Origin: Phycisphaerales bacterium
Lineage (GTDB): Bacteria; Planctomycetota; Phycisphaerae; Phycisphaerales; UBA1924
Assembly (NCBI GenBank): GCA_015487555.1
Contig: WFPK01000113.1
Span: forward strand, 1-37,316
DNA: 37,316 nucleotides
Reading direction: 5' to 3'
Shown: in pieces, positions 24,633 through 33,401 of the stretch
Position numbering within the stretch: the stretch's first letter is position 1
Layout: each line of letters begins with the position of its first letter
Made by a program: the position numbers and the translations under genes
The notes under the pieces: generated by a model
The model's input: only the letters and a program-made list of their open reading frames with translations
What the model was told of the DNA's origin: nothing
The model's database searches: none

Positions 24633-27557
24633 TTATTCCACCCCAACCGCCATTGCATCCCGATCCGAGAGCATCCCGCCATCGGAGCGAAGCTTGACCG
24701 TGCCGTCGCGTTTCCATGACCGATCACACCGAGGCTCGTCGCGCAGATCAGTCACCACGGTCTCGCCGGTTGGACTGATTTCCACCCGCGAGACGCCACA
24801 GAAGTCGGCGAGGTCGTCGGCATTGAACTTGCCAAGCACGCCATCAGGATCACTGATCCTCAACCCCGCATCAAGCGGATTCTCGATCCCCTGCTCGGCC
24901 CGCGAATGCTCGAGCACCCGCTGGGCATCTTCGAGCATCGCCATCGCCTTGTCCCATTCGTCCGATGCCTTGACCCCCGTTGCCGATGGGAATCCGGTCA
25001 AATGCACACACACGCTCGCATCCTTGGGTTCGGCGTGATGCAAACTGCGGTACGCCTCGTCGGCGGTATGACACATCACCGGCGCGAGCAACTTGGCTAA
25101 GCCATCGGTCATGATGAACAACGCCTGCTGCGATCGTCTGCGCCGGGGTGAGTTCGCCGAGTCACAATAGAGCCGATCTTTGACCGCCGAGAGATACTCA
25201 CCCGAGAGCGTCGTGTTGCAGAAGTTGTAGATCAGTTTGTGGACTTCATGGAAGGCATACGAGGCGTACGCCGCGACGACCTTCTCGATCAACTGGTCAA
25301 ACTCACCAAGCACCCATGCTTCAAGACTCGTTTCATCGAACGAGATCGAATCATCGGGTTCAAACTCGTTGAGATTCGAGAGCATGAACTTGAAGGTATT
25401 GCGCACCTTGCGGTAGCTTTCCCCTGCGAGCTTGAAGAACTCCTCGTCGACCTTGACATCGTTCTCGTACGCGATCGAGCACACCCACCAACGCAAGACA
25501 TCGGCCCCATACCGATCGAACAAATCCTTGAGGGCTGCGCCGGCGGATTTGGACAACTTCTTGCCGTCCTTGTCCACCATGAACCCGTGCGTGAGCAGCG
25601 TCTTGAACGCCGGCTCACCCATCACACCCAGCGACGGCAGCAACGACAACTGGAACCATCCGCGATGCTGATCCGACCCTTCGAGATAGAGGTCGATCGG
25701 GTAGTCTTGGCCATTGGATCGTTCGCGCATCACCGCGTTCCACGACGATCCCGACTCGAACCACACATCGAGAATGTCTTGCCCTTTCTTGAGATCGGCG
25801 AAGGTGACCGATCCATCTTTGAGTTCGGCGGGTGCTTCAGGATCGTTGCTCGGGTCGTACCCTTCGAGCAAGACCTCAGGCGATTCGCTGAACCACAAAT
25901 CCGACCCCTTGACGCGCACAACATCAGCGACCGCTTTCGATGATGCCTCGGTCATGAACGCGCTGCCATCGGGCATTGTGAACGCCGGGATCGGCAAGCC
26001 CCATGCCCGTTGGCGCGAGATACACCAGTCCGGGCGCGAATCGAGCATGCCTCGCATGCGGTTCTGCCCCCATGCCGGGACGAAGTGCACACTCCCGCCC
26101 TCTTGCGTTGCTTCAAGGGCCATCTCCCGAAGCCCCTTGCCGTCGCGCTTGGTCGGCTTGTTGACATCCACAAACCACTGCTCCGTACACCGGAAGATCA
26201 CAGGCGTTTTGGATCGCCAGTCATGGGGATAACTATGCATGAACTTGTGCGAGAAGAACATATGCCCCGATTCGGTCAGCCGATTGGCGATGAGCTCGTT
26301 GGCTTCCCAGATCGACATGCCTTCGATCCATTCGGGGACGGTTTCGTCGTAGGTGCCGTCACCTCGAACCGGGCAATACACCGGCAGCCCAACACGCAAC
26401 CCCGTCAAATAATCGTCAGCCCCGTGCCCGGGCGCGGTATGGACCAGCCCCGACCCATCTTCGAGCGTCACATAGTCCGCGCTGACGATCGTGTAGCAGT
26501 TGCAAGTATCCGCATCGGGCTCGCCCGATGGCGTCGGCGGACAATCACGCAGCGGATGGATGTATCGCAATCCCATCAGCTTTTCACCCGAGCAAGTCGC
26601 CAGCGTCTCGACATCCTCCGCCTTGGCTTTGGCGCAGACCTTCTCGACGAGCTCCGTCGCCATCACCGTGATGTTCCCATCAACGCGCACAAGCGCGTAC
26701 TCAAACTTCTCATGCACCGCGATCGCCAGGTTCGCAGGCAAGGTCCAAGGCGTCGTCGTCCAGATCATAAAGCTTGGCTTGGTACCCGGGCGATCGTCCT
26801 CGCCGAGCCCGAACGCTTCATACACCGCATCCCCATCAGCAGCTTCAAAATCAACATACACCGACAAATCTTCACGATCCTGATACTCGAGTTCCGCATC
26901 GGCTAGTGCCGTCTCATTGGCGATCGACCAGTGCACCGGCTTGAGCGCTTTGTAGACTAACCCTTGTGCGCACAAACCCGAGAGTACATCCAACACCGCC
27001 CCCTCATACCGAGGCACCATCGTCAGGTACGGGTCTTTGTAATCGGCGCAGGTGAGCAGCCGTTCCATTTGACCGGTTTGGAGTTTGACTTGTTTGGAGG
27101 CGTATGACTTGCACTCTTTTCGCACGGCCATCCGGCGCGTGTCATCATCGAGCCCCTCGAGCTTCTTGAACTTGCCCGACTCAACCAGATCCGTCATCAC
27201 CTTGTGCTCGATGGGCAACCCATGACAATCCCACCCAGGAACGAACGGCGTATCGAACCCGTCCATGAACTTGCTCCGCACCACAAAGTCCTTGAGGCAC
27301 TTGTTCATCAGATGACCCAGATGAATCGACCCATTGGCATAGGGCGGCCCATCATGGAACACAAACTTCTTGTCGAAGGTCGCTGCCTTCTCACGCATGG
27401 CTTTGTAGATCCCCTGCTTGTCGCCGAGCTGATTCCACCGCTTGAGCGATGCCGGCTCGTTCTGCACGAGATTCGCTTTCATCGGAAAGCTGGTCTTGGG
27501 CAGGTTCAGGGTCTTCTTATAGTTCGGTTTGTTGTCGGTGGTTTGTGTATCGGACAT
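24633..27557 (-). CDS. ileS: Isoleucyl-tRNA synthetase
   Basis: A 974-residue class I synthetase. It shows the HIGH motif as HLGH (79-82) in PPYANGSIHLGH, GWDCHGLPIE, and the KMSKS-type loop KKLSKS near residue 667. The editing domain includes WTTTPWTLPANLAIAV and GLVHTAPGHG. The C-terminal anticodon and zinc region is degenerate: in the segment EPRCDRSWKRDGTV to MLSDRDAMAV only one of four expected cysteines (Cys944) remains, with Ser947, Ser964 and Asp967 in the other places. Length is typical for the bacterial form. The ATG has GGAG 11 nt upstream. A 370-bp leader with a strong hairpin separates it from the DUF1015 gene. Confidence 0.96.
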   Translation of the reverse strand: MSDTQTTDNKPNYKKTLNLPKTSFPMKANLVQNEPASLKRWNQLGDKQGIYKAMREKAATFDKKFVFHDGPPYANGSIHLGHLMNKCLKDFVVRSKFMDGFDTPFVPGWDCHGLPIEHKVMTDLVESGKFKKLEGLDDDTRRMAVRKECKSYASKQVKLQTGQMERLLTCADYKDPYLTMVPRYEGAVLDVLSGLCAQGLVYKALKPVHWSIANETALADAELEYQDREDLSVYVDFEAADGDAVYEAFGLGEDDRPGTKPSFMIWTTTPWTLPANLAIAVHEKFEYALVRVDGNITVMATELVEKVCAKAKAEDVETLATCSGEKLMGLRYIHPLRDCPPTPSGEPDADTCNCYTIVSADYVTLEDGSGLVHTAPGHGADDYLTGLRVGLPVYCPVRGDGTYDETVPEWIEGMSIWEANELIANRLTESGHMFFSHKFMHSYPHDWRSKTPVIFRCTEQWFVDVNKPTKRDGKGLREMALEATQEGGSVHFVPAWGQNRMRGMLDSRPDWCISRQRAWGLPIPAFTMPDGSAFMTEASSKAVADVVRVKGSDLWFSESPEVLLEGYDPSNDPEAPAELKDGSVTFADLKKGQDILDVWFESGSSWNAVMRERSNGQDYPIDLYLEGSDQHRGWFQLSLLPSLGVMGEPAFKTLLTHGFMVDKDGKKLSKSAGAALKDLFDRYGADVLRWWVCSIAYENDVKVDEEFFKLAGESYRKVRNTFKFMLSNLNEFEPDDSISFDETSLEAWVLGEFDQLIEKVVAAYASYAFHEVHKLIYNFCNTTLSGEYLSAVKDRLYCDSANSPRRRRSQQALFIMTDGLAKLLAPVMCHTADEAYRSLHHAEPKDASVCVHLTGFPSATGVKASDEWDKAMAMLEDAQRVLEHSRAEQGIENPLDAGLRISDPDGVLGKFNADDLADFCGVSRVEISPTGETVVTDLRDEPRCDRSWKRDGTVKLRSDGGMLSDRDAMAVGVE

Positions 27558-27926
27558 ATCGGGTCAATCTCCAGATCGCAGCGAAATCGCAACGGCCTTC
27601 ATGGTATGGCTGGGTTGTGTGGTTTTGAACGCGATTCGTGCCGATCGAGCCGTATTTATCAAGTGATCGGCAGCGATCGGCGAGCCCCGTGAGTGGGGGA
27701 TGCAAAGCATCCTGCCCTCACCGGGGCAACATAATTCGGATGGATATCCGATTCATCATGTTGAACACAGCATTGGAAGCATTCATCGCACAGAGCATAA
27801 GCCCTCTGATCGGTGATTCCGCCCTTCAATCGCACCCAAACCACAAAAAACGGACGGAACCGTGACAAACCACAGCCACGATAGAACAGGGAAAGCACAT
27901 CGCAGGACCTGCCAGATCGAGAAAAA
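27558..27926. other. Gap between DUF1015 stop and ileS start
   Basis: No gene is visible. From the DUF1015 side it holds the terminator at 27922-27943, then a stretch without recognised signals, then the long hairpin at 27684-27727, and finally the ileS leader. No T-box-like specifier structure was recognised, and no good -35/-10 pair was found for ileS. Confidence 0.5.
27684..27727. repeat. Two-tier hairpin / imperfect palindrome
   Basis: Outer arms GCCCCGTGAG (27684-27693) and CTCACCGGGGC (27717-27727) pair over ten bases with one bulge. Inner arms GGATGC (27698-27703) and GCATCC (27707-27712) pair around AAA. It lies about 130 bp upstream of ileS. Like the 2701-2784 element it contains CCGTGAG/CTCAC, but the sequences are otherwise different. 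It may be a dispersed repeat or an RNA structure in the ileS leader. Confidence 0.75.
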
Positions 27927-27943
27927 TCAACCCACCGGGTTGA
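27922..27943 (-). terminator. Terminator overlapping the DUF1015 stop codon
   Basis: On the minus strand TCAACCC-GGT-GGGTTGA forms a 7-bp stem with a 3-nt loop, followed by TTTTT. The TGA stop codon is the last three bases of the stem, so the hairpin encodes the final residues LNPVG. Such tight packing means ribosomes reaching the stop would melt the stem. Confidence 0.7.
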
Positions 27944-29273
27944 GCCAGAGCCCCGTTGCCAACTTGGGATAAAAGAAAGTCGATTTCTGAGGCATCAACT
28001 CGCCGGCACGCGAAATATCACGCACCGCTTCCAATGGCGTCGGACGCACAATAATCGCAAGCTGAGGCTTGCCGCCCCCAGCGATCGACGAACCGGTCTC
28101 TTCGCCTTTGCCAATCGCGAGCACCTCGTCGATCGAGTGTGGGAAGGCCCAGTTGATCGGTTCGCCGTTGTTGAGCTCGGGCTGACAGATTTCTTCGACG
28201 ATCATGTGCTGAATGATCGCGACATCGAGGTTCCGCCAGGCTTGCGATTGCTTGGGGAACTGCATCTCCAACGGATCAGGAACCGCGGGCCAGGCGCCGA
28301 AGCACAACCCGGTGGCGTAGTCGTAAATCCCGAACACATTGGTTTGCTCACGCTCGGCGAGGGTGTCCATCTGCGAAAGGAAGGTCTGTGGATCGTTGTC
28401 GATCGGTTCGATATTGAGCAGCCCCTGTGCTGCTTCGATGAACTTCTCGATCTCGTACTCTTCCATGCCTCCGAGCACCCGATGGGTTGGTCCGATGGCC
28501 AATCCCGGATCGGACATCGACACAAGCACAAACATCGTTCGGCGTGCCGGGTGATCGGCACCAACCTCGTCCTTGGATTCAAGCTCGGCAAGGTAATTGA
28601 GCGCGGTGTTGTACCGGTGGTGCCCGTCAGCGACGAACACATCTTCGCCCGCCAGGGCGTTTTGATATTCTGTGATTGTCGCGTCGTCGTCGATCGTCCA
28701 GATTTCGTGTTTGATCCCATCGCCCATATCCGCAGTCATGTCCGGATCGCGCGAATCCATCACACGGTGGAGGAGTTCGACAGCCGTGCCGTGCTCGTCT
28801 TGATGAAGCCCAAAGATTGGCGAGGACTGGCATTGCAGGGCGTTGATGAGCGCTTTGCGGTCTTCTTTAGGCCCGCCAAAGGTCTGCTCGTGTGCGAGGA
28901 TACCCCCGCCATCGCGAGGGCCAAAGGGCACGGTTTCGAGTGTGGCCGCCATACCACAGCGTTGGTAGGGCTCATCTTCGAACGCGAAGGTCTGCCGATA
29001 GGCGAAAATGGCTGGTGTTTCGCGTTGGGCAAGCACGCCAGAGTCGAGCATCGCACGGTACGCATCGCCCGCCTCTTCATAGGCCTCTTTGGGGCCGAGC
29101 TCTTTGGCAGGGACATGAGGCAGGTCGATCCCCACGATATTGTGGGGATCGCCAGCGAGCAGCGTCTGCTTGGCATTCAGGTCAAGCACATCATAAGGCG
29201 GCGCGATCAACCCGGAGACATCGCCGACGCCTTGGTTGTATTGAACAGCTCGAAATGGGTGAACTACAGGCAT
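27927..29273 (-). CDS. DUF1015 family protein
   Basis: A 448-residue soluble protein of the conserved but uncharacterised DUF1015 family. Diagnostic segments are HPFRAVQYN at the N-terminus, LIAPPYDVL, the family signature FVADGHHRYNTAL in the middle, and PKLATGLWLNPVG at the end. No known catalytic site is assigned. I start at ATG 29273, preceded by AAAGGG at 5-nt spacing; ATG 29297 would add eight residues. It diverges from purQ across about 165 bp and ends in its own terminator. Confidence 0.9.
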   Translation of the reverse strand: MPVVHPFRAVQYNQGVGDVSGLIAPPYDVLDLNAKQTLLAGDPHNIVGIDLPHVPAKELGPKEAYEEAGDAYRAMLDSGVLAQRETPAIFAYRQTFAFEDEPYQRCGMAATLETVPFGPRDGGGILAHEQTFGGPKEDRKALINALQCQSSPIFGLHQDEHGTAVELLHRVMDSRDPDMTADMGDGIKHEIWTIDDDATITEYQNALAGEDVFVADGHHRYNTALNYLAELESKDEVGADHPARRTMFVLVSMSDPGLAIGPTHRVLGGMEEYEIEKFIEAAQGLLNIEPIDNDPQTFLSQMDTLAEREQTNVFGIYDYATGLCFGAWPAVPDPLEMQFPKQSQAWRNLDVAIIQHMIVEEICQPELNNGEPINWAFPHSIDEVLAIGKGEETGSSIAGGGKPQLAIIVRPTPLEAVRDISRAGELMPQKSTFFYPKLATGLWLNPVG

Positions 29274-29437
29274 CGATGCCCTTTCGTTTCTCTTCATCGC
29301 CTTGCATGGGCATGAGCGATGATTGTGAATATCTTCTTGTCCCCAATGGACACCCGCCCGATCGTCTCGCCAATTATATGCACCAACTCATCTCAATCCT
29401 TCCCGTCATGGATCAGAATCGTGTCCTACGATTGAAT

Positions 29438-30214
29438 ATGCCCATGCCCAAAGCACTCGTGATCCGGACAGCCGGGACCAACTGTGATGTCGAGCTCTGT
29501 CGGGCATTTACGCTCGCCGGGGCCGATGTGGAGTTGGTCCATCTTGATCGACTCCTCGCCAAACCCGCACAAATTGCCGATTTTGACCTCGTTGGGTTCC
29601 CAGGTGGGTTTTCTTATGGCGACGACATCGCTTCGGGGCGCATCAAAGCGATGCACACCCGCGAGAAACTCATGCCTCAGCTTCTCGAATCGGCCCAGCG
29701 GGGCGTTCCGATGATCGGAATCTGCAACGGGTTCCAGGTCATGGTGCAGATCGGACTCTTGCCCGGCAGTAAAAATCAGGAGCCTTCGGTTGCCCTGACC
29801 GACAACGACCACGGGCGATTCATCGACCAATGGGTCGAAATGAAACCCAACGCCGACTCGAACTGCATCTGGACACACCGGCTCGCTGCCTTCGGCGATG
29901 AAATCCTCTACCCCGTCGCCCATGGCGAGGGGCGATTGGTCACCAAAGACTCAGCTGTCCTCGAATCACTCAAAGCCAATAACCAGATCGCCCTCCAATA
30001 CGCCACCGACATCAACGGCTCGGTCGAAGGCATCGCGGGAATCTGCGATCCCACCGGGCGGATATTCGGGTTGATGCCTCACCCCGAGCGGGCGCTCGAT
30101 TGGAATCGGCACCCGTTCTGGACGCGCCTCGATGCGCAGACGAAAAAATCCCAGCCACCCGGGCTGCGTATCTTTACCAGCGCCGTCGAGGCGGTCGCTC
30201 GGCAAACGGTGTAA
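29438..30214 (+). CDS. purQ: Phosphoribosylformylglycinamidine synthase, glutaminase subunit
   Basis: PurQ supplies ammonia from glutamine to PurL in the fourth step of purine synthesis. The 258-residue protein is a class I glutamine amidotransferase with the triad Cys96 (GICNGFQ), His215 and Glu217 (MPHPERA). The oxyanion region FPGGFSYGDDI is intact. The open frame extends far upstream, but the part before 29438 is the complement of DUF1015. ATG 29438 and ATG 29444 fit the family start (KALVIRTAGTNCD) equally well. It is followed after 19 bp by coaD. purL and purS are not in the window. Confidence 0.94.
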   Translation: MPMPKALVIRTAGTNCDVELCRAFTLAGADVELVHLDRLLAKPAQIADFDLVGFPGGFSYGDDIASGRIKAMHTREKLMPQLLESAQRGVPMIGICNGFQVMVQIGLLPGSKNQEPSVALTDNDHGRFIDQWVEMKPNADSNCIWTHRLAAFGDEILYPVAHGEGRLVTKDSAVLESLKANNQIALQYATDINGSVEGIAGICDPTGRIFGLMPHPERALDWNRHPFWTRLDAQTKKSQPPGLRIFTSAVEAVARQTV

Positions 30215-30233
30215 TCAAACAAGGAGCACCCCA

Positions 30234-30731
30234 ATGGGCGAAACCGCAGTCTATGCTGGGAGCTTTGATCCCCCGACCAACGGGCATGTGTGGATGATCG
30301 AGCAGGGCGCCCGGCTTTTCGACAAACTCATCGTCGCAGCGGCGCGCAACCCCGAAAAAGGGTACACCTACGAGCTCGACCAACGCGTCGGTTGGTTGGC
30401 CAAGATCTGCGCCAAGCATGACAATGTCGAGATCGCCTCGCTCGAAAACGAGTTTCTGGCGCACTATGCCCACCGCGCCAATGCCCGATTCGTCATCCGA
30501 GGCATCCGCAATGAAGCCGACTACCAGTACGAACGCGGGATGCGCTATGTGAACTCGGATTTGAACAATCAGCTGCAGACGGTGTTTTTGATGCCGCCAC
30601 GCGAGCTCTGCGAGGTGTCATCGAGCTTCGTCAAAGGTATGATCGGCCCGGATGGGTGGGAGCCTGTCGTCGAGCGCTACTTGCCCGCGTGTGTGTTTGC
30701 GGATCTGCGAATCGAGCATGAGCATGAGTAA
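30234..30731 (+). CDS. coaD: Phosphopantetheine adenylyltransferase
   Basis: CoaD joins AMP from ATP to 4'-phosphopantetheine, the second-last step to coenzyme A. The 165-residue protein has the nucleotidyltransferase motif GSFDPPTNGH (9-18), the RGIRNEADYQYE segment corresponding to the usual RGLR...D(F/Y)xYE, and VSSSFVKGMI in place of the common SSSxVRE, with Lys where Arg is normal. The ATG has AAGGAG at 7-nt spacing. An upstream in-frame extension is the end of purQ in another frame. Its end overlaps the next gene by 8 bp. Confidence 0.93.
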   Translation: MGETAVYAGSFDPPTNGHVWMIEQGARLFDKLIVAAARNPEKGYTYELDQRVGWLAKICAKHDNVEIASLENEFLAHYAHRANARFVIRGIRNEADYQYERGMRYVNSDLNNQLQTVFLMPPRELCEVSSSFVKGMIGPDGWEPVVERYLPACVFADLRIEHEHE

Positions 30732-31161
30732 AGATTTGAGCTCCAAGACCCCGATCGACGAGAAGGTCATGGCGATGCGCATCGTCACCATGCCCCGCGA
30801 AACCAATCCCTATGGTACGATCTTCGGCGGGATCATCCTCAGCTACATCGACCAGGCCGGGTTCGTCGAGGCAAGGCGGCACGGCGATCTCGACTGGGTG
30901 ACGGCTGCGGTCGATAAGGTCGAGTTCCACGCGCCCGTGTTCGTCGGCGATATCGTCACCTTCATCACCCACACCACCCGCTTTGGGCGCACAAGCCTGG
31001 ATGTCCAGGTCGAGGTGCAGGCTGAGCGGTTTACGACCCATGAAGTGGTGCCCGTGACGAGCGCGAAGATCACACTTGTCGGCATGCGCGATGGCAAGCC
31101 CTTCCCCTTCCGCGATGCCAAGCCGGGCGATGGGCACACGAGCGATGGACAAGCTCGATGA
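30724..31161 (+). CDS. Hotdog-fold acyl-CoA thioesterase
   Basis: A 145-residue protein of the YciA/acyl-CoA thioester hydrolase group, which splits acyl-CoA to free CoA and acid. The hotdog signature is clear: RETNPYGTIFGGIILSYID (the helix region with the catalytic Asp), ARRHGDLDWVTAAVDKVEFH and the following FVGDIVTFI strand. ATG 30724 overlaps the coaD stop as ATGAGTAA; ATG 30718 is an alternative. Its link with coaD, both concerned with CoA, may be meaningful. The stop overlaps purN by 4 bp. Confidence 0.88.
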   Translation: MSKDLSSKTPIDEKVMAMRIVTMPRETNPYGTIFGGIILSYIDQAGFVEARRHGDLDWVTAAVDKVEFHAPVFVGDIVTFITHTTRFGRTSLDVQVEVQAERFTTHEVVPVTSAKITLVGMRDGKPFPFRDAKPGDGHTSDGQAR

Positions 31162-31781
31162 GTTTTGATGAACTTCCCAAGTTCCATTGCCCAGCTCGAT
31201 TGGCGGTGCTGCTCTCGGGTTCGGGGACGACGCTTGAGAATCTGCTCACGCACATCGACCAAGGCGATCTCGAAGTCGATATCCCGGTGGTGATCGCATC
31301 ACGCGAATGCCTCGGCGCGCACAAAGCACGCGATGCAGGGATCGAGACCCATGTGCATACAGGTTTACTTGATCCTGATTGGCTCGATGGAATCTGTGAT
31401 GCCCATGAGATTGATCTGGTGGTGCTCGCGGGGTATCTCAAGTTGGTGCCGATCACGGATCGGGTGCGCGATCGGGTCATCAATATCCACCCGGCTTTGC
31501 TTCCAGATTTCGGAGGCAAGGGCATGCACGGGTACCGGGTGCATCAGGCGGTGATCGACGCAGCCAAGCGGGGCGAAGTTGATGAATCGGGGTGTACGGT
31601 CCACTTTGCCGACGATGAGTATGACACGGGGTCGGTGATTGTTCAGCTGCGTTGCCCGGTGAATCGCACCGATTCTGCGCACGAACTGGGCGACCGGGTG
31701 TTTGCCCTTGAGTGCCAAGCCTATCCCCAAGCCCTCAAGTTGCTCATTGCACGCAACGCCAACGCCCATCGGGACGGATAA
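31158..31781 (+). CDS. purN: Phosphoribosylglycinamide formyltransferase
   Basis: PurN moves a formyl group from 10-formyltetrahydrofolate to GAR in the third step of purine synthesis. The 207-residue protein has the substrate loop SGSGTTLENL (20-29), the catalytic Asn109 and His111 in INIHPALLPDF, and Asp156 in YDTGSVI. MHGYRVHQAVI corresponds to the conserved VxGxxVHxAV region. The ATG overlaps the thioesterase stop as ATGA, so the genes are translationally coupled. With purQ it makes a split purine operon interrupted by CoA-related genes. Confidence 0.94.
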   Translation: MSFDELPKFHCPARLAVLLSGSGTTLENLLTHIDQGDLEVDIPVVIASRECLGAHKARDAGIETHVHTGLLDPDWLDGICDAHEIDLVVLAGYLKLVPITDRVRDRVINIHPALLPDFGGKGMHGYRVHQAVIDAAKRGEVDESGCTVHFADDEYDTGSVIVQLRCPVNRTDSAHELGDRVFALECQAYPQALKLLIARNANAHRDG

Positions 31782-31787
31782 TACGCT

Positions 31788-33248
31788 ATGAAACACATCA
31801 TGTGCCATCCACGCCTGCTCATCGTGCTCTTGCTCTGCTTCTGTGTTTCGTGTTCGTTTGCGATCGCTGAGCCCAAGCCTTCGGAGCTGGAGTCGGCGGG
31901 CATCGCAGCGATGGGGGAGCAGGAGTACCAAGAAGCCGAGTCTCTTTTTCGTCAGCTCATCGAGCTTCGCCCGGATTCGTTCGTCGGGCATTACAACCTT
32001 GCATCGGCGTTGTCGATGCAAGGCGACGGGCAAGGGGCGGTCGATGCGCTCTCGAAATCAATCACACTCGGGTTCACCGACATCAGGCAGATCACGCGCG
32101 ATCCTGATCTGGCAACGCTTCGGCAGATGCCCTTTTATACCGAACTCGTCACCAACTGGCAGGCATTGCTCGAAGCGCGTCGGAGCAACGATCTCGATTC
32201 GATCAAGGGGCTGATTCGCAAGAAGATCGAGCTTCGGACGGATGAGGAACTCAAGATCGAGCTGGTGTCCGCCCATGACCAGATCGCGACGGATCAGGCC
32301 CAGGACGAGTTGTTTCTGATCGCGCAGTGGGGCAATGGGGTGTTGTTTTCGGGGGTGGATTCGTTGGAGGATCAGCCTTGGGTGATGGTGGCGTTGCCCG
32401 ATCGGGCGGGGTTTGCCAAATGGGCGATCACGGTGTTCGGGCCGAGCGTTCGGGGGAATATCAGTTCCGTCGGTGGGGCCTACGAGCACCAGAAGCGTCG
32501 ATTGGTTGCGCAGGATTTGGGCGCGACGCTTCGGCATGAGTTTGTCCATGTGCTGCACTGGCGCGATATGAATCGGCTCGGGCAGGCCCATGCCCCGTGG
32601 ATTCAGGAGGGGTTGGCGTCGTTGGCGGAGGATTATGACATCGTGGGGGGCGAGTTGGTGCCCGTTGCGTCGTGGCGGACGAACATCATCAAGCGGACGA
32701 ACGATCGGCACCGGATGCCGAGCATTGAGGCGCTGGCGAACACGCCGATGAATGCGTTTACCGCCAAGCGCCCATTGGCCAAGTACGCCCATGCGCGCAC
32801 GATCATGCTCTACCTGTTGGATCAACGCAAACTCAGCGCATTTTACCAGACTTATACCCAGCAGTACCGCGCCGATCCCACCGGCATCAGCGCCCTCGAA
32901 ACGGTGCTGGGCAAGGAGCTCGATGACATCGAGCAAGATTTTCAAGCATGGATCGACGCGCTTGAAACCGTGCCTGAGACCGGGTCAGACCTGAAGGCGA
33001 CCCTGGGCATCGAGATCGAAAATGGCACGGGCGATGGCGTGGTGGTTCGGGGGCTCCCAGGTGATGCTCGATCGCGGACAGGCTTGCGGCTCGGATCCGT
33101 CATCACCGCGATCGACGGCAAGCCCACCCGCGATCTCTTCGAACTGATCCGGATTCTGGGCAAATATCAGCCCGGGCAGACCGTGACGCTGCACCATCGG
33201 CGGGGGACGGTGCATGAGACTTCGCGGGTGAAGCTGTTGGCACGGTAG
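31788..33248 (+). CDS. Secreted TPR-HExxH metallopeptidase-like protein with PDZ domain
   Basis: A 486-residue exported protein. Residues 1-27 form a signal peptide ending SFAIA. A TPR pair spans about 33-95 (EQEYQEAESLFRQLIELRPD). The gluzincin-like core has HEFVH (250-254), with zinc ligands His250 and His254 and general base Glu251, and WIQEGLASLAED supplying Glu274 as the likely third ligand. A C-terminal PDZ domain (about 405-486) includes GIEIENG, GSVITAIDGKPT and the closing TVTLHHRRG. The layout resembles peptidase-MA/DUF1570-type proteins known from planctomycetes. Its substrate is unknown. The start lies 6 bp after purN, so it may be the operon's last gene. Confidence 0.8.
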   Translation: MKHIMCHPRLLIVLLLCFCVSCSFAIAEPKPSELESAGIAAMGEQEYQEAESLFRQLIELRPDSFVGHYNLASALSMQGDGQGAVDALSKSITLGFTDIRQITRDPDLATLRQMPFYTELVTNWQALLEARRSNDLDSIKGLIRKKIELRTDEELKIELVSAHDQIATDQAQDELFLIAQWGNGVLFSGVDSLEDQPWVMVALPDRAGFAKWAITVFGPSVRGNISSVGGAYEHQKRRLVAQDLGATLRHEFVHVLHWRDMNRLGQAHAPWIQEGLASLAEDYDIVGGELVPVASWRTNIIKRTNDRHRMPSIEALANTPMNAFTAKRPLAKYAHARTIMLYLLDQRKLSAFYQTYTQQYRADPTGISALETVLGKELDDIEQDFQAWIDALETVPETGSDLKATLGIEIENGTGDGVVVRGLPGDARSRTGLRLGSVITAIDGKPTRDLFELIRILGKYQPGQTVTLHHRRGTVHETSRVKLLAR

Positions 33249-33291
33249 ATCGTGTCTGACGACTCGTTTTCATGCAAATGCGACCTTTTTT

Positions 33292-33313
33292 CTCCTCCCT
33301 TCCGGGGGAGGAG
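33292..33313. repeat. GC-rich hairpin after the metallopeptidase gene
   Basis: CTCCTCCC (33292-33299) pairs with GGGAGGAG (33306-33313) across a 6-nt loop. A run of T precedes the stem on the plus strand, and no T-run follows it directly. It may be a weak terminator or only an RNA stem between the operon and padR. Confidence 0.45.
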
Positions 33314-33324
33314 ATGGGGATATT

Positions 33325-33353
33325 TTGAGAGAGATGCAACCGCCACCTATACT
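33325..33353 (+). promoter_or_regulatory. padR promoter
   Basis: TTGAGA (33325-33330), an exact 17-bp spacer and TATACT (33348-33353) each match the housekeeping consensus at 5 of 6 positions. The predicted start near 33360 falls inside the palindrome, leaving a leader of about 40 nt. Confidence 0.8.
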
Positions 33354-33376
33354 ATGTGGTACATAGTATGGGTGGC
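33342..33376. promoter_or_regulatory. Palindromic operator overlapping the padR -10 box
   Basis: GCCACCTATACTATGT (33342-33357), spacer GGT, and ACATAGTATGGGTGGC (33361-33376) are complementary at 15 of 16 positions. The core ATACTATGT/ACATAGTAT is perfect. PadR-family repressors bind ATGT/ACAT-type palindromes. Placing the -10 box and start site inside it predicts direct self-repression. Confidence 0.85.
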
Positions 33377-33401
33377 GTAGGCTGCCTCAAGGAGAATCCT
33401 G

